Below, piece by piece: positions 49,071 to 59,739 of a stretch of 64,000 bases of DNA. How positions within the stretch are numbered: position 1 is the first letter of the stretch; each line of letters opens with the position of its first letter. The stretch lies in contig NZ_PZJH01000001.1 in NCBI RefSeq assembly GCF_003259695.1, forward strand, positions 1,178,001 to 1,242,000, given 5' to 3'. A program made the position numbers and the translations under genes. This DNA comes from Macrococcus epidermidis (GTDB lineage: Bacteria > Bacillota > Bacilli > Staphylococcales > Staphylococcaceae). The notes beneath the pieces were generated by a model that was not told the origin of the DNA, ran no database searches, and worked only from the letters and a program-made list of their open reading frames with translations.

Positions 49071-50282
49071 TTATAAAAGGTCAGAGAAGTCATTTTCTGT
49101 TTTTTGATTATTTTTTGAAAGTGTGATTGTCTCTATACCTTCAATCGCAGTTTTGATCATTGCATCAAAATCAACTTTACTTTCAAAGCTTTCAACTTTG
49201 TCTAGTCTAGGATTAGTCTTAGGATTTTTCGGTGTAAATATTGTACAGCAATCTTCAAATGGTAAGATAGACGTTTCATACGTACCAATTTCTTTCGCTT
49301 TAATTACGATTTCTTCTTTATCATACGTTAATAAAGGGCGTAGAATCGGTAGGTTTGTAACCGCGTTAATGGCATACATACTGCCTAATGTTTGAGAAGC
49401 TACCTGTCCTAAATTTTCTCCGTTGACAAGTGCTTTCGCATCAATTTGACGGGCAAATTGATCAGCGATACGCATCATCATACGGCGCGTTGAGGTCATC
49501 GTTAAATTCTCAGGCACTGTCTTATGAATCATCTTCTGAATATCAGTAAACGGTACGAGATGAAGTTTAATTTCACCGGCAGTTTCCGCCATAATCTGAG
49601 TTAAATCTATAACCTTTTGCTTCGCTTCTTCACTCGTAAATGGTGGAGAATGAAAATGTATTGCTTCAATTGTAACGCCGCGACGCATCACTTCAATTCC
49701 TGCAACCGGAGAATCAATACCACCAGATAACATTAACAATGTCTTTCCACCTGTACCAACCGGCAATCCACCTGCGCCTTTAATAACGCGTGAGTAAAGG
49801 TATGCTGCATCACGACGAATTTCTACTAATAGCTTGTAATCTGGATCTTTCACTTTTACAGTTAAATGTTCGATGTGCTTTAATATCTCTCCACCTAGAA
49901 TTTGTTGTAAATCAAACGTTTCGTACGGAAACCCTTTGTCAGAACGTTTCGCATCCACTTTAAATGTTTTGCCTGGTTCATCAATATCTTTAGCTAATAC
50001 AAGAGCCGCTTCTTTAATTGCTTCGATATCTTTTTCTACTTTAACGACAGGACTTACTGAGTGCACACCAAATACTTTAGAAATACGACGCATAATCTCT
50101 TCAACGTCCGCATCTTCTGTTACTTCAACATACATTCTATCTCTATTCGCTAATACTTTATATCCTTCTAAAGGGATTAAAGCATATTTTATATTACTTT
50201 TTAACTGGTTAACAAATGTGTTACGGTTACCTGATTTTAATGTCAGTTCACCATATCTTACTAAAATATGATCAAATTTCAT
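49071..50282 (-). CDS. thiI: tRNA 4-thiouridine synthetase ThiI
   Basis: Enzyme of 403 residues that adenylates U8 of tRNA and transfers sulfur to form 4-thiouridine; it may also supply thiazole sulfur. A ferredoxin-like/THUMP N-terminus (about 1-165), the PP-loop LSGGIDSP (186-193) and the PFEDCCTIF cysteine segment are visible. There is no C-terminal rhodanese domain, as usual in Bacillales, so sulfur must come from the cysteine desulfurase whose gene overlaps its start by four bases. Confidence 0.95.
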   Translation of the reverse strand: MKFDHILVRYGELTLKSGNRNTFVNQLKSNIKYALIPLEGYKVLANRDRMYVEVTEDADVEEIMRRISKVFGVHSVSPVVKVEKDIEAIKEAALVLAKDIDEPGKTFKVDAKRSDKGFPYETFDLQQILGGEILKHIEHLTVKVKDPDYKLLVEIRRDAAYLYSRVIKGAGGLPVGTGGKTLLMLSGGIDSPVAGIEVMRRGVTIEAIHFHSPPFTSEEAKQKVIDLTQIMAETAGEIKLHLVPFTDIQKMIHKTVPENLTMTSTRRMMMRIADQFARQIDAKALVNGENLGQVASQTLGSMYAINAVTNLPILRPLLTYDKEEIVIKAKEIGTYETSILPFEDCCTIFTPKNPKTNPRLDKVESFESKVDFDAMIKTAIEGIETITLSKNNQKTENDFSDLL

Positions 50283-51415
50283 CGTTTTAATAGCTCCTTC
50301 ATCTCTTCATAGATCAATTCAAATGCTTTCAAAAATGCTTCAATGTGTGCCTGAGTCGTATATTTATCAAAAGAAATACGTACACTTCCAGTAATCGCAT
50401 CTTCTGGTACATGGAGTGCAGTTAATGTTTCATTTAACTTTGCTCGCTTTGATGAACAGGCACTCGTTGTAGATATCATAATACCATGTTTCGAAAAACT
50501 ATTGACGATAACTTCACCTTTTACTCCGACAAATGAAATATTAACCACATGCGGTGCACCGTCTTTTACTGAATTTACACGAATGCCAGGATACTGACTC
50601 ACTTTAGATTCTAGAGTATTTTTAAATGCTTTCATACGTTCAAAATTATCATCTTGTTCATTTAAAGCGATACGCATCGCTTTTGCCAAAGATACGTCAC
50701 TTGCAACATTTACTGTGCCGCTTCTAAAACCATATTCCTGACCACCGCCGAACAATGTATGAGTAATTGTTACGAGTTGATCAAACACCAATATCCCTTG
50801 ACCTTTTAGGCCATTAAATTTATGACCACTTAATACAAAACTATCCATCAGTTCAGCATCGATTGGCAGTTTACCAAAGGACTGAACACAGTCTACATGA
50901 AAATGAATCTTTGGATATTCCTGAATAATATCATGTATCTCTTTTATCGGTAAAATTGCACCCATCACGTTATTAACATGCATTAAACAAACCATAATGA
51001 CATCCTGATCAAGTATCGATTTAAAATGGACTAAATCAAGCGTGGCATCATCATTAAACTGAACATATTTAATATTGAAACCTTCTTCTTCCAGTGCTCT
51101 TACTGTTTCTAACACTGATGGATGTTCAAGTTTAGAAGTGATGATTGTCTTTCCAAACTGTTTCTTACTGCGTGCCATACCAGTTATCACTAGATTATTT
51201 GATTCTGTTGCACCACTCGTAAAAATAACTGATTGATGGGTTAATCCTAATAATGATTTAATCTGATCTCGAGCGGATTCGAGTAATTTACTCGCTTCTA
51301 TACCTTTGCCGTGAGGACTGCTTGGGTTATAGAAATATTTCGTATTGACTGTATTGAAAGTATTTAATACTTCCGGATCTGGTTTTGTTGTTGCACAATT
51401 ATCTAAATAATTCAT
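50279..51415 (-). CDS. Cysteine desulfurase (ThiI partner, NifZ/IscS-like)
   Basis: PLP-dependent aminotransferase-fold enzyme of 378 residues that takes sulfur from cysteine. PLP lysine K199 is in SGHKFNG, and the persulfide cysteine is C320 in STTSACSSK. Translational overlap with thiI supports the known role as dedicated donor for tRNA thiolation. GAGGTG precedes the ATG. No iscU or suf genes are nearby, so a general Fe-S role is less likely. Confidence 0.93.
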   Translation of the reverse strand: MNYLDNCATTKPDPEVLNTFNTVNTKYFYNPSSPHGKGIEASKLLESARDQIKSLLGLTHQSVIFTSGATESNNLVITGMARSKKQFGKTIITSKLEHPSVLETVRALEEEGFNIKYVQFNDDATLDLVHFKSILDQDVIMVCLMHVNNVMGAILPIKEIHDIIQEYPKIHFHVDCVQSFGKLPIDAELMDSFVLSGHKFNGLKGQGILVFDQLVTITHTLFGGGQEYGFRSGTVNVASDVSLAKAMRIALNEQDDNFERMKAFKNTLESKVSQYPGIRVNSVKDGAPHVVNISFVGVKGEVIVNSFSKHGIMISTTSACSSKRAKLNETLTALHVPEDAITGSVRISFDKYTTQAHIEAFLKAFELIYEEMKELLKR

Positions 51416-51432
51416 AAATTCACCTCAATGAA

Positions 51433-51462
51433 TAAAAGACTTGAACGAATTCAAGTCTTTTA
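51433..51462 (-). terminator. ezrA terminator
   Basis: AAAAGACTTGAA pairs with TTCAAGTCTTTT around CGAA. It lies between the ezrA stop and the desulfurase start. Confidence 0.85.
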
Positions 51463-51470
51463 ATGCTTTA

Positions 51471-53168
51471 TTATTGTCTTTGATTTAATACACTTGCTTC
51501 AATCTTTTCCGTAACACCAGGTTCAACACGCTCAATCGCAGCTTCTGCAATCTCTACCGCACGCTTATATCGGTTGTTACTAAATAATCGCTCTGCTTCG
51601 TTTAAATCTTTGTTTACATCTGGTCTTTCTTTTCTGTATCGATTACCATACTGTATCAATTTCTCAGCATACTTCGCATTTTCTAAGACGTCAACCGCTT
51701 CGGCTTCAAATGTATTCATCGTAATTAATACTTTATTTACTTTATCACGGACTTGTGTCACATTCATCGGACGTTTATTGAATAGTTGGTGCACTTCACG
51801 TGTTTCAATATCAATTTCATTCTTCATGATAATAAAACGTTCAGGTACGCTTGATAAGTTCGATGCAAGTAATCGGCGATAAATCTCTTCTTTCTTAGCC
51901 TGAATCTTTAATATGTTCTTTTGCGCTTCCTGCTCATCTTCTCGTAAATTTGTTAAATGCTGCTGAATCTTATCCTGGTTATCGTTGATAACTTTCACAT
52001 GATCATCAATATATTTCAGATTATCTTCAACTTCAGTATAGCGAATACTCGATTTAGCTGTTTCAGTTAAGATTTCATCATAAACTGTAATTAAACTTTG
52101 AATCTCATTATCATACTGACGAACTTTTTGAATATCTTCTTCATTGATATAATAGCTTTCTTTTACGTATTCAATTTCAGTGCGTAAAGTATAATTCATA
52201 TCTTTTGCATGGAATAACTGATCGGTAATGCTTTCTTTCGTTGTCTCTACGTTATTCTTAGCCTTCACTTCATATTCGATTAACTCTAACATTTCATCAA
52301 GTGAGTCATTGATTTCATTAATAATCGTTTCTGCTTCATTTAATTGTAGTCTTGCGATTAATGGTTCTACTAAATTAAGCTTACCTTTTAATGTTTGTAG
52401 ATTACTATCCACTTTAACATGCTCTAAATTGTAACCTTCAATCTTCAGATCACGACATCCGAAACGAATATCCTGAAACTGTCCCGGCAATTCTTTTTGG
52501 ACATCACGAATAAGTAATGGGATATCTTCCATATCTTCTTTTAAACGTGTCATTTCATTATGTAGCGCAGTAATATGTTCATGTGCATCATCATAATTTC
52601 CCGCTGCAACTAAACCTTCATATACTTCAATTTTTGGTGCATACGTTTCAATTTGAGCTTCCAGCGGATCAGCAGCTTCTCCAAATTGATGACGGTTCGC
52701 TAACACATCACGTTTAGCTTCTCTATAAATAATCTTACAGTCATCATACTTTCTATCATCTTCTTTTGTTGAAGATAGATAATTATTAATCTCTTCAGTA
52801 AAATGCTGATATTTCTTTTCAATCTGATCCAGTAAATGATGGCTTTCTGCAACCTTCTCTTCACTTTCTTTAAACTTAAATTTATCAAGCGCTTCATCCG
52901 CATCATTTATAGTTAACTCACAAGCTTTAATATCTTCATTTAAAACAGTCTGCCATTCTTTTTTCCATTTATCAAAACGGTTATTTGCCTGACCTGATAA
53001 ATTTAAAACTTTCACTTTTACGAGTTCATCCTGGAACGGTAAATTTTTGATTTCATTTTTTCTTGCTTCAACACGCTCAACACTTGCTCTTTTTTGATTT
53101 CTTAAATAAAACAAAATACCAATAACAATTAGTATTAATACGATTATTCCAACTATGGCATATATCAT
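51471..53168 (-). CDS. ezrA: Septation ring formation regulator EzrA
   Basis: Division protein of about 565 residues with one N-terminal membrane helix (about 2-24) and a long cytoplasmic coiled-coil, spectrin-like body rich in Glu, Lys and Gln. It modulates FtsZ ring placement and links to cell-wall synthesis. Length is normal. The ATG at 53168 or the TTG just before it may start translation; GGAAGGA lies 7-10 bases upstream. Adjacent to thiI/desulfurase as in other Staphylococcaceae. Confidence 0.94.
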   Translation of the reverse strand: MIYAIVGIIVLILIVIGILFYLRNQKRASVERVEARKNEIKNLPFQDELVKVKVLNLSGQANNRFDKWKKEWQTVLNEDIKACELTINDADEALDKFKFKESEEKVAESHHLLDQIEKKYQHFTEEINNYLSSTKEDDRKYDDCKIIYREAKRDVLANRHQFGEAADPLEAQIETYAPKIEVYEGLVAAGNYDDAHEHITALHNEMTRLKEDMEDIPLLIRDVQKELPGQFQDIRFGCRDLKIEGYNLEHVKVDSNLQTLKGKLNLVEPLIARLQLNEAETIINEINDSLDEMLELIEYEVKAKNNVETTKESITDQLFHAKDMNYTLRTEIEYVKESYYINEEDIQKVRQYDNEIQSLITVYDEILTETAKSSIRYTEVEDNLKYIDDHVKVINDNQDKIQQHLTNLREDEQEAQKNILKIQAKKEEIYRRLLASNLSSVPERFIIMKNEIDIETREVHQLFNKRPMNVTQVRDKVNKVLITMNTFEAEAVDVLENAKYAEKLIQYGNRYRKERPDVNKDLNEAERLFSNNRYKRAVEIAEAAIERVEPGVTEKIEASVLNQRQ

Positions 53169-53307
53169 CAATTTTCATTCCTTCCAAAGTACTCTTACCT
53201 ATTATAACGTAAAATAGGTATTACAAAAACAATTAATTGTGAAAAGTTCTCAAATTCGTTACACTGATGAATACTAACAATAAGAATTTTAAAAATGGAG
53301 TGATAGT

Positions 53308-53784
53308 ATGTTTGAAATTAGTCATATCAATAATTATAAAACGCTCAATCAAATGCTTGATGCTTTGCTTGAAGGAGAAGATGATATTGTGAGTCATCTG
53401 GCAAATGCGAGTGCACTGCTCAATGAATTTCTTACTGACGTAAACTGGGTTGGATTCTACACGATGAAAAATGGTCAATTACAACTTGGACCATTCCAGG
53501 GTAAACCAGCATGTGTAACAATCCCTGTCGGAAAAGGTGTTTGTGGTACTGCAGTGAGCGAACAAAAAACGATGCGTATCGAAGATGTCCATGCATTTCC
53601 TGGTCATATCGCATGTGATGCGGCAAGTCAATCTGAAATCGTTGTACCGATCATCATCAACGATAGTGTCTTTGGCGTGCTGGATATCGATGCGCCAATT
53701 AAAAATCGCTTTACTGCTGAAGATCAGGAAGGCTTAGAAAATTTCGTATCAATACTTGAGAAACACGTATCAAAATTAGTTTAA
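53308..53784 (+). CDS. msrC: Free methionine-R-sulfoxide reductase (GAF domain)
   Basis: Single GAF-domain protein of 158 residues. The three cysteines of the fRMsr family are present: C69 and C79 (KPACVTIPVGKGVCGTA) and C103 (GHIACDAASQSE). It therefore probably reduces free methionine-R-sulfoxide. The GPFQGKPAC and SEIVVPI motifs fit. GGAGTG precedes the ATG. It is divergent from ezrA and just upstream of the rpsD promoter. Confidence 0.9.
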   Translation: MFEISHINNYKTLNQMLDALLEGEDDIVSHLANASALLNEFLTDVNWVGFYTMKNGQLQLGPFQGKPACVTIPVGKGVCGTAVSEQKTMRIEDVHAFPGHIACDAASQSEIVVPIIINDSVFGVLDIDAPIKNRFTAEDQEGLENFVSILEKHVSKLV

Positions 53785-53791
53785 TTCGTTA

Positions 53792-53819
53792 TTGACAATA
53801 CATATCAACATGTTATAAT
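53792..53819 (+). promoter_or_regulatory. rpsD promoter
   Basis: TTGACA (53792-53797), a 16-base spacer and TATAAT (53814-53819), both boxes at consensus. Confidence 0.88.
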
Positions 53820-53825
53820 AACATC

Positions 53826-54003
53826 TATGTGAATAAACGAAGATAGCAGATAAATATTAAGGCGCTCTATAGTGTCCCCTATGTTGGCGTGTTGTGTAAC
53901 TGAAGCTATAAGGCGAAGACACGGAATGACACCATATCGACTTAAGCATTTATCATATTTTTGTTTTTTACATAAAAAACAAAATAAGAGGAGGAGTCAC
54001 ATT
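53826..54003 (+). promoter_or_regulatory. rpsD 5' leader, candidate S4 autoregulatory RNA
   Basis: About 178 untranslated bases between the promoter and ATG, much richer in G and C than nearby spacers (53861-53945), with complementary pieces such as GTGTC and GACAC. In Bacillus, ribosomal protein S4 represses its own message through the leader. The same is likely here; structure not computed. Confidence 0.6.
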
Positions 54004-54606
54004 ATGGCTCGTTTTACAGGTTCAACTTGGAAAAAATCTCGTCGTTTAGGAATTTCTTTAAGCGGCACTGGTAAAGAATTAGAAAGACGCCCTTACGCAC
54101 CAGGACAACACGGTCCTAACCAACGTAAAAAATTATCTGAGTATGGTTTACAATTACAAGAAAAACAAAAATTACGTTACATGTATGGAATCAACGAACG
54201 TCAATTCCGCACAATCTTTGACCGTGCTGGTAAAATGAAAGGTATTCACGGTGCTAACTTCATGGCACTTTTAGCATCTCGTTTAGATGCAGTAGTATAC
54301 CAATTAGGTTTAGCACGTACACGTCGTCAAGCACGTCAATTAGTTAACCACGGTCACATCATGGTAGATGGCGCTCGCGTAGATATCCCATCATACCAAT
54401 TAAAACCTGGTCAAGTGATTTCAGTTCGTGAAAAATCACAAAAATTAAACATCATCGTTGAGTCAGTTGAATTATCTAACCATGTTCCTGAATACTTAAC
54501 TTTCGATGCAGAAAAATTAGAAGGTACTTTCGTACGCGTTCCAGAACGTAGCGAATTATCTGCTGAAATTAACGAACAATTAATCGTTGAGTACTACTCT
54601 CGTTAA
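54004..54606 (+). CDS. rpsD: Small ribosomal subunit protein uS4
   Basis: Primary 16S-binding protein of 200 residues, the standard Bacillales length. Begins [16 protein letters not shown]; the S4 RNA-binding domain ([22 protein letters not shown], read as [11 protein letters not shown] and [14 protein letters not shown]) lies near 91-125. GGAGGAG precedes the ATG at 54004; the open frame upstream to 53872 is leader. Strong codon bias fits a highly expressed gene. Single-gene unit. Confidence 0.98.
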   Translation: MARFTGSTWKKSRRLGISLSGTGKELERRPYAPGQHGPNQRKKLSEYGLQLQEKQKLRYMYGINERQFRTIFDRAGKMKGIHGANFMALLASRLDAVVYQLGLARTRRQARQLVNHGHIMVDGARVDIPSYQLKPGQVISVREKSQKLNIIVESVELSNHVPEYLTFDAEKLEGTFVRVPERSELSAEINEQLIVEYYSR

Positions 54607-54619
54607 TATTTTGTTCAAT

Positions 54620-54652
54620 CAAAAACACCAATCTTTCGATTGGTGTTTTTTT
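54620..54652 (+). terminator. rpsD terminator
   Basis: AAAACACCAATC pairs with GATTGGTGTTTT around TTTC, with a T run after it. It also reaches the stop region of the convergent glpQ paralogue. Confidence 0.93.
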
Positions 54653-55532
54653 AATATACAGAAACATTATTATTACTTTCAATTTCAGTTTGATTTCGAA
54701 CAACAATCTCCTGATCATAAGATTTCATATAATCAGGATAGTCCGTAATGATTGCATCTACTCCCTGCTTTAACAGCGGTTCAATCAATGTTGCATCTCG
54801 GACAGTATAAGGTTTCACCTGTAAACCATAACGATGTGCACGTGATACAAGTTCATGAGAGACAATTTTAATAGAAGGATTATAAAAATCAGCAAAAGAC
54901 TTGAACCATTGTAAATCTCGATCATGAACTCTAGGATTTTTAGCACTGATTAAGACGCCATGTTTAATATCAGATAATAAAGACTTTGAAACTTTTACAG
55001 CATGGTGATTAAACGATTGTATCGCTATTCTATCAGATGCTTTATCCAGATTGAAACGCACAAGTGATTGTTTAATTTTATCCTCGATGCCAGGATAATA
55101 TTCTGGTGTCTTTATCTCTATCAGAATACCAATCGACTCATTTTTAAAACGCTGTAAAATCTCATCAAATGTCGGTATTCTTTCACCTTTAAACTTTTGA
55201 TCAAACTTTACACCAGCATCTAACTGCTTTATTTCCGCTAATGATTTATCCCATACAAAGCCAGAACCAGTAGTCGTTCTCTCTAATGTGTTATCATGAA
55301 TTGCAACAAGATGACCATCATGTGTTAACTGTAAATCAATTTCGATACAATCTGCATTCATCTCGAGTGCCAGTTCATAGGCAGACATCGTGTTCTCAGG
55401 AGCATAACCACTTGCGCCACGATGTGCTACAGTTATAACATCTTTACTTGGTTGTGAAACTGAATGAACCACTTGTGGTACGAATAGCATAAAAATGATT
55501 ATTGCTAAAAACAATCCAAAGGGCTTTTTCAT
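54651..55532 (-). CDS. glpQ: Secreted glycerophosphodiester phosphodiesterase
   Basis: GDPD-family enzyme of about 293 residues with an N-terminal signal peptide (basic KK, hydrophobic core FGLFLAIIIFMLFVPQVV, possible cleavage near residue 26). Catalytic motifs are HRGASGYAPENT, EIDLQLTHDG, HDNTLERTT and EIKTPEYYPG. It probably releases glycerol 3-phosphate outside the cell from lipid or teichoic-acid breakdown products. ATG at 55532 preferred, with GAAGGAGAG upstream. Paralogue of the cytoplasmic enzyme at 48-49 kb. Confidence 0.92.
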   Translation of the reverse strand: MKKPFGLFLAIIIFMLFVPQVVHSVSQPSKDVITVAHRGASGYAPENTMSAYELALEMNADCIEIDLQLTHDGHLVAIHDNTLERTTTGSGFVWDKSLAEIKQLDAGVKFDQKFKGERIPTFDEILQRFKNESIGILIEIKTPEYYPGIEDKIKQSLVRFNLDKASDRIAIQSFNHHAVKVSKSLLSDIKHGVLISAKNPRVHDRDLQWFKSFADFYNPSIKIVSHELVSRAHRYGLQVKPYTVRDATLIEPLLKQGVDAIITDYPDYMKSYDQEIVVRNQTEIESNNNVSVY

Positions 55533-55826
55533 TGTCACTCTCCTTCGTTAGGATATACCTATCATAACAAGAGGATATTAAGTCACCTTTAATAATCATT
55601 GAGTTTTCGTTAAAAATGTTAAAGAGTTGTGTATCTTTCAAAATTCGCATAAAAAATTTAACGAAAAACAAAATCTAAATTTTTCGCTTAACTACATTTG
55701 AGTGATATTATTATCTTGTTTAAAGCTATAGCAATGTTTAATAACATTTCATTTAATGCTATAAATATTAATTTCAAGTAAATATTTTAAACGATACATC
55801 AATAACTTCAAAAGGAGATAAAAAAT
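55533..55826. other. AT-rich spacer between glpQ paralogue and osmC gene
   Basis: No gene seen. Three related TTAACGAAAA-like words occur: TTTTCGTTAA near 55615, TTTAACGAAAA near 55656 and TTTTTCGCTTAA near 55679, the last two inverted. They may be an operator; no known consensus was matched. Confidence 0.3.
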
Positions 55827-56285
55827 ATGGTTAAACATACATTTAAATGCACTGCAAAATTTACCGGCGGATATAATGGTGTCGGTACAATAGAAAATAA
55901 ACATTTAAAATCTCAAATCTCAATTCCAGAGGAAATGAATGGACCAGACATTGGTACAAATCCTGATGAAATGTTAATGTCAGCTGCAGTAACTTGCTTT
56001 ACTATCACCTTAAGCTCATATTTTGAGAAGAATAATCTTCATATAGAAGTTGATCACGTAGACGCTACTGCTTCAATTTCAGTGGATAAAGGGCTTCAAA
56101 CATATGAAAGTATTTCATACAATGTTTATCTCAAGTCACTTGAAGATGATGTTCAGGAGGTAAATATTCCTAAATTAAAGAGAATCATTGATAAAGCTGA
56201 AAATAACTGTATGATTACAAAAGCTTTAAAAGGTAATGTAACAGTTACGATTGAAAGTATCCTACTAGATGACATTACTATATAA
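55827..56285 (+). CDS. OsmC/Ohr-family protein
   Basis: Protein of 152 residues with the OsmC fold. The two redox cysteines are C57 in SAAVTCFTITLSSYF and C128 in KAENNCMITKAL. Family members reduce organic hydroperoxides with a lipoyl or thiol partner. AAAGGAGA precedes the ATG. Single-gene unit ending in a long hairpin. Whether it belongs to the OsmC, Ohr or YhfA branch cannot be decided by eye. Confidence 0.88.
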   Translation: MVKHTFKCTAKFTGGYNGVGTIENKHLKSQISIPEEMNGPDIGTNPDEMLMSAAVTCFTITLSSYFEKNNLHIEVDHVDATASISVDKGLQTYESISYNVYLKSLEDDVQEVNIPKLKRIIDKAENNCMITKALKGNVTVTIESILLDDITI

Positions 56286-56287
56286 TT

Positions 56288-56335
56288 TTAAAAGTCCACT
56301 AATACCTATTGATATTTTAGTATTAGTGGACTTTT
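56288..56335 (+). terminator. Terminator of the OsmC-family gene
   Basis: AAAAGTCCACTAATAC pairs perfectly with GTATTAGTGGACTTTT around a 14-base loop. Confidence 0.9.
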
Positions 56336-56458
56336 CCTGTGTATTTAATAAATCATATAAATCCAATGTTATTTTAATATATTAACAAATTAATATAATG
56401 TCAAAAAATATTTATATCATTTTTTATATTTCCATTATAATAATAAAATATTTTCACC

Positions 56459-56496
56459 TTGACAATATGATAATCTATGGTGTGATAACGTTTACA
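56459..56496 (+). promoter_or_regulatory. Upstream gltT promoter with overlapping cre site
   Basis: TTGACA (56459-56464), an 18-base spacer and TGATAA (56483-56488). TGATAACGTTTACA at 56483-56496 matches the cre consensus at 13 of 14 positions and overlaps the -10 box. About 200 untranslated bases separate it from gltT. Confidence 0.5.
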
Positions 56497-56634
56497 ATTC
56501 AATTGATATTGAATAAAGATTAATCGATAAATAACATAAAAACTCAAACATATTAATATCTATAGTGTAAATCAATACAATATTATTATAACATAATAAC
56601 TACAGAATTTTCAGACTACTACTTTAAAATTAAA

Positions 56635-56663
56635 TTGACATCTTTAAGCTTTAGCAATAAAAT
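56635..56663 (+). promoter_or_regulatory. Proximal gltT promoter
   Basis: TTGACA (56635-56640), a 17-base spacer and TAAAAT (56658-56663), 33 bases before the gltT start codon. The rest of the 410-base spacer 56286-56695 is AT-rich, with no gene seen. Confidence 0.7.
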
Positions 56664-56695
56664 AATCAAGTACGGAAGAAAAGAGGGATGGAAAA

Positions 56696-58006
56696 ATGAG
56701 TTCAGTAACAGAGATAAAAAAACCAAAAAAGAAAAAATTTATAAGCTTACCTATGCAGATATTATTAGCATTAGTTCTTGGTGTTGTTGTAGGAGCCATG
56801 CTTAACGGAAAAACTGAGTATGTTAACTACTTTCAACCACTAGGTGATATTTTCTTACATTTAATTAAAATGATCGTAGTACCAATCGTATTTTGTTCAC
56901 TTGTAATTTCGATTGCAGGAACTGGAGATATGAAAACTGTTGGTCGTTATGGCTGGAAAACGTTATTATACTTTGAAATTATTACAACAGTAGCAATCGG
57001 TTTAGGTATTATATTTGCTAACGTGTTTAAACCAGGTTCAGGTATCGACAAAAACCTATTACCTAAAGGGGACGTTACGAAATATACAACAAATGCTGAA
57101 GCAGCTGCCCAATCAACATATGGTAACCACATGATAGATACAATCGTTAATATTATCCCAACAAATATTATCGATTCAATGGCTCAAGGTCAATTATTAC
57201 CGGTAATCTTCTTCTCAGTATTCTTTGGATTAGGGTTAGCAGCAATCGGTAAAAAAGGAGAACCTGTTAAAGCGTTCTTCGATGGATTCTTAGACGTTAT
57301 CTTCTGGATGACAAATCAAATTATGAAATACGCACCAATTGGTGTATTTGCATTTATGGCAGTTACAATTATCAACTTAGGACTAGGTGCTTTAATTCCA
57401 CTTGGTAAATTAGCATTAGTAGTAGCTGGATCAATGGTATTCTTCATCATCGTAGTACTTGGTGGTGTAGCAGCACTTTGTAAGATTAATATCTTCCATC
57501 TACTTGTTATCTTAAAAGAAGAATTAATCCTAGCTTTCTCTACTTCAAGTTCTGAAACAGTATTACCGAAGATTATGGAGAAAATGGAGAAATTCGGTGC
57601 ACCGAAAGAAATCGTATCATTCGTTGTTCCTACAGGGTATACATTTAACTTAGATGGTTCAGCACTGTACCAATCAATCGCTGCACTGACTATTGCTCAA
57701 ATGTATGGCGTACATTTATCAGTAACAGAACAGTTAGTATTATTAGTAACATTAATGTTAACATCTAAAGGTATGGCTGCTGTACCAGGAACATCAATTG
57801 TAGTATTAATTACAACACTTACTGCAATGAACATTCACCCAGAAGGTTTAGCATTAATTATCGGTATCGACCGTATATTAGATATGATGCGTACAGTTGT
57901 TAACGTTGTTGGTAACTCATTATCAACATTAGTTATCGCACGCTGGGAAGGCCGACTGGATTACGAGAAAGGCCGTAGATATTACGAAACATTTAAGAAG
58001 AAATAA
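56696..58006 (+). CDS. gltT: Dicarboxylate/glutamate:cation symporter
   Basis: DAACS-family transporter of 436 residues with eight membrane helices and two re-entrant loops. Signature sites: the serine-rich FSTSSSETVLP in hairpin 1, GYTFNLDGSALYQ in helix 7, SKGMAAVPGTS in hairpin 2, and DRILDMMRTVVNVVGN in helix 8 with substrate-binding D and N. It imports glutamate or aspartate with H+ or Na+. AGAGGGA precedes the ATG. Glutamate versus C4-dicarboxylate preference is uncertain. Confidence 0.9.
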   Translation: MSSVTEIKKPKKKKFISLPMQILLALVLGVVVGAMLNGKTEYVNYFQPLGDIFLHLIKMIVVPIVFCSLVISIAGTGDMKTVGRYGWKTLLYFEIITTVAIGLGIIFANVFKPGSGIDKNLLPKGDVTKYTTNAEAAAQSTYGNHMIDTIVNIIPTNIIDSMAQGQLLPVIFFSVFFGLGLAAIGKKGEPVKAFFDGFLDVIFWMTNQIMKYAPIGVFAFMAVTIINLGLGALIPLGKLALVVAGSMVFFIIVVLGGVAALCKINIFHLLVILKEELILAFSTSSSETVLPKIMEKMEKFGAPKEIVSFVVPTGYTFNLDGSALYQSIAALTIAQMYGVHLSVTEQLVLLVTLMLTSKGMAAVPGTSIVVLITTLTAMNIHPEGLALIIGIDRILDMMRTVVNVVGNSLSTLVIARWEGRLDYEKGRRYYETFKKK

Positions 58007-58029
58007 AAACCACCAGTGGTGGTTTTTTT
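58005..58029. terminator. Bidirectional terminator (gltT / hutH)
   Basis: AAAACCACCAGTGGTGGTTTT self-complementary stem with T run, two bases past the gltT stop and just before the hutH stop on the other strand. Confidence 0.88.
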
Positions 58030-58036
58030 ATTCCCA

Positions 58037-59542
58037 TTATTTTTCAATGTAAGCTTGTTGTCTTAAATAGTCAGACACTGTTTTAATATCTTTATGAAAT
58101 GGTCTGTCTTCTACAATACTAGGAACAATCTGACGATATTCATCATATTTTGCTCTTGTTTTCTCAGATAATTTTTCTGCACCTTTGATTTCAGCTGCCT
58201 GCAATGCGATAATACATTCAATTGCAATTACATTTCTCACATTCTCTAATATTTGATACCCATGACGAGAAGCAATTGTTCCCATTGACACATGATCTTC
58301 CTGATTCGCACTTGATGGAATAGAATCTACACTTGCTGGATGAGCAAGCGTCTTATTTTCAGACACTAAACTAGCTGCTGCATATTGCATAATCATAGCA
58401 CCACTTTGTAAACCTGGTTCCGGTGATAAAAATGCTGGTAGTCCACCATTTAACTGTGGATTGACTAGACGTTCGATTCTACGCTCCGATACATTCGCTA
58501 ATTCACTTAACCCTATCTTCAAAAAGTCTAATGCAAAAGCGACTGGTTGACCGTGGAAATTCCCTCCTGAAATGACTAATGTTTCTTCACCCTGATCAAA
58601 AATAAGAGGATTATCATTAGCTGCGTTCATTTCTGCTTCTAATTTTTCTTTAACATACTCGAATACCTGGAAACTTGCACCGTGAATTTGAGGGATACAT
58701 CTCAGTGAATAAGCATCTTGAACACGAACTTCACCTTGTCTCGTTGTTAATTGAGAACCCTCAAGCCAATCCAGCATACGTTTAGCAACACCTACTTGAG
58801 CATCATTATTACGCACAATATGAATATTTTCGTTATATGCATCTGTTATTCCATTTAATGATTGGTGTGTAAGTGAGGCGATCCATTCAGCCTGATATGC
58901 AATATCGATAGCTTCAATGTAATTGATGACACCTTGAGCAGTCATTGCCTGTGTACCATTAATTAATGCAAGTCCCTCTTTTTCCTGTAGTATTAAATGG
59001 TTTCTTCCTAAACGTTCAAGCACATCTTTACTATTTTCAACTTTGCCTTGATACTCAACATCACCTTCTCCGATTAAAGCCAATGCCAAGTGTGATAATG
59101 GCGCTAAATCTCCAGATGCTCCTAATGAACCTTGCCCAGGAATAACCGGAATAATTCGTTCGTTGATAAAGAATACCAATTGATCGACCAATGCTTCTGT
59201 TACCCCTGAGTGCCCTTTTAACATCGTATTAAGACGTAATATCATCATAACAAGTGATACGTTTGAATGAAACGGTTGCCCCACCCCACAAGCATGTGAA
59301 CGAATAAGATGTATTTGTAAATCATTGCATTTATCTTGATCAATTAACACATCACAAAATAATCCAAATCCAGTTGTGATACCATAGATTGTCTCTTTAT
59401 TTTCTATGATTTTTTCTACAGTTTTTCTACTTCTTCTCACTCTGCTTAATGCATCATCAGAAATAGCCACAACATCTTTGTCGTTTAAGAATTTTCTAAT
59501 AGCATCGATTGTTAAATTTTCACCTGTTAATAATAAAGTCAT
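58037..59542 (-). CDS. hutH: Histidine ammonia-lyase
   Basis: Enzyme of 501 residues releasing ammonia from histidine to give urocanate, first step of histidine use. The MIO cofactor tripeptide A142-S143-G144 is in [11 protein letters not shown]; the [12 protein letters not shown] substrate region is also present. Start at 59542: AAAGGGG lies 7 bases before this ATG, while the frame to 59626 has no site. A perfect cre site lies upstream. hutU, hutI and hutG are not nearby, so it is a single-gene unit here. Confidence 0.95.
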   Translation of the reverse strand: MTLLLTGENLTIDAIRKFLNDKDVVAISDDALSRVRRSRKTVEKIIENKETIYGITTGFGLFCDVLIDQDKCNDLQIHLIRSHACGVGQPFHSNVSLVMMILRLNTMLKGHSGVTEALVDQLVFFINERIIPVIPGQGSLGASGDLAPLSHLALALIGEGDVEYQGKVENSKDVLERLGRNHLILQEKEGLALINGTQAMTAQGVINYIEAIDIAYQAEWIASLTHQSLNGITDAYNENIHIVRNNDAQVGVAKRMLDWLEGSQLTTRQGEVRVQDAYSLRCIPQIHGASFQVFEYVKEKLEAEMNAANDNPLIFDQGEETLVISGGNFHGQPVAFALDFLKIGLSELANVSERRIERLVNPQLNGGLPAFLSPEPGLQSGAMIMQYAAASLVSENKTLAHPASVDSIPSSANQEDHVSMGTIASRHGYQILENVRNVIAIECIIALQAAEIKGAEKLSEKTRAKYDEYRQIVPSIVEDRPFHKDIKTVSDYLRQQAYIEK

Positions 59543-59594
59543 TTCCATTCCCCTTTTTAATTTTTCTAATTTTTCAGACAATATTATTATAGAA

Positions 59595-59608
59595 TGAAAA
59601 CGATTACA
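59595..59608. promoter_or_regulatory. Perfect CcpA cre site upstream of hutH
   Basis: TGAAAACGATTACA matches TGWAANCGNTNWCA at all 14 positions, 53 bases before the hutH start. Carbon catabolite repression of histidine use is the likely role. Confidence 0.75.
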
Positions 59609-59699
59609 AAACAATGAAATATCCAAAAATTGTATTATGGTATTGTGTTATCACATTAAAGAATTAACAAAGTGAAGAAAGAGAAATAATTCAAAAATA

Positions 59700-59724
59700 A
59701 AAAAACAGCCAAAAGGCTGCTTTT
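59700..59724 (-). terminator. Terminator of the PTS permease gene
   Basis: Minus-strand AAAAGCAGCC TTTT GGCTGTTTTTTT hairpin, 16 bases past the stop. Confidence 0.88.
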
Positions 59725-59739
59725 CAATTCATCATTTCT

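Noticed and set aside
53872-54003. N-terminal extension of rpsD to 53872
   Set aside because: Covers the structured leader; S4 starts at MARFTGS behind a strong GGAGGAG site.
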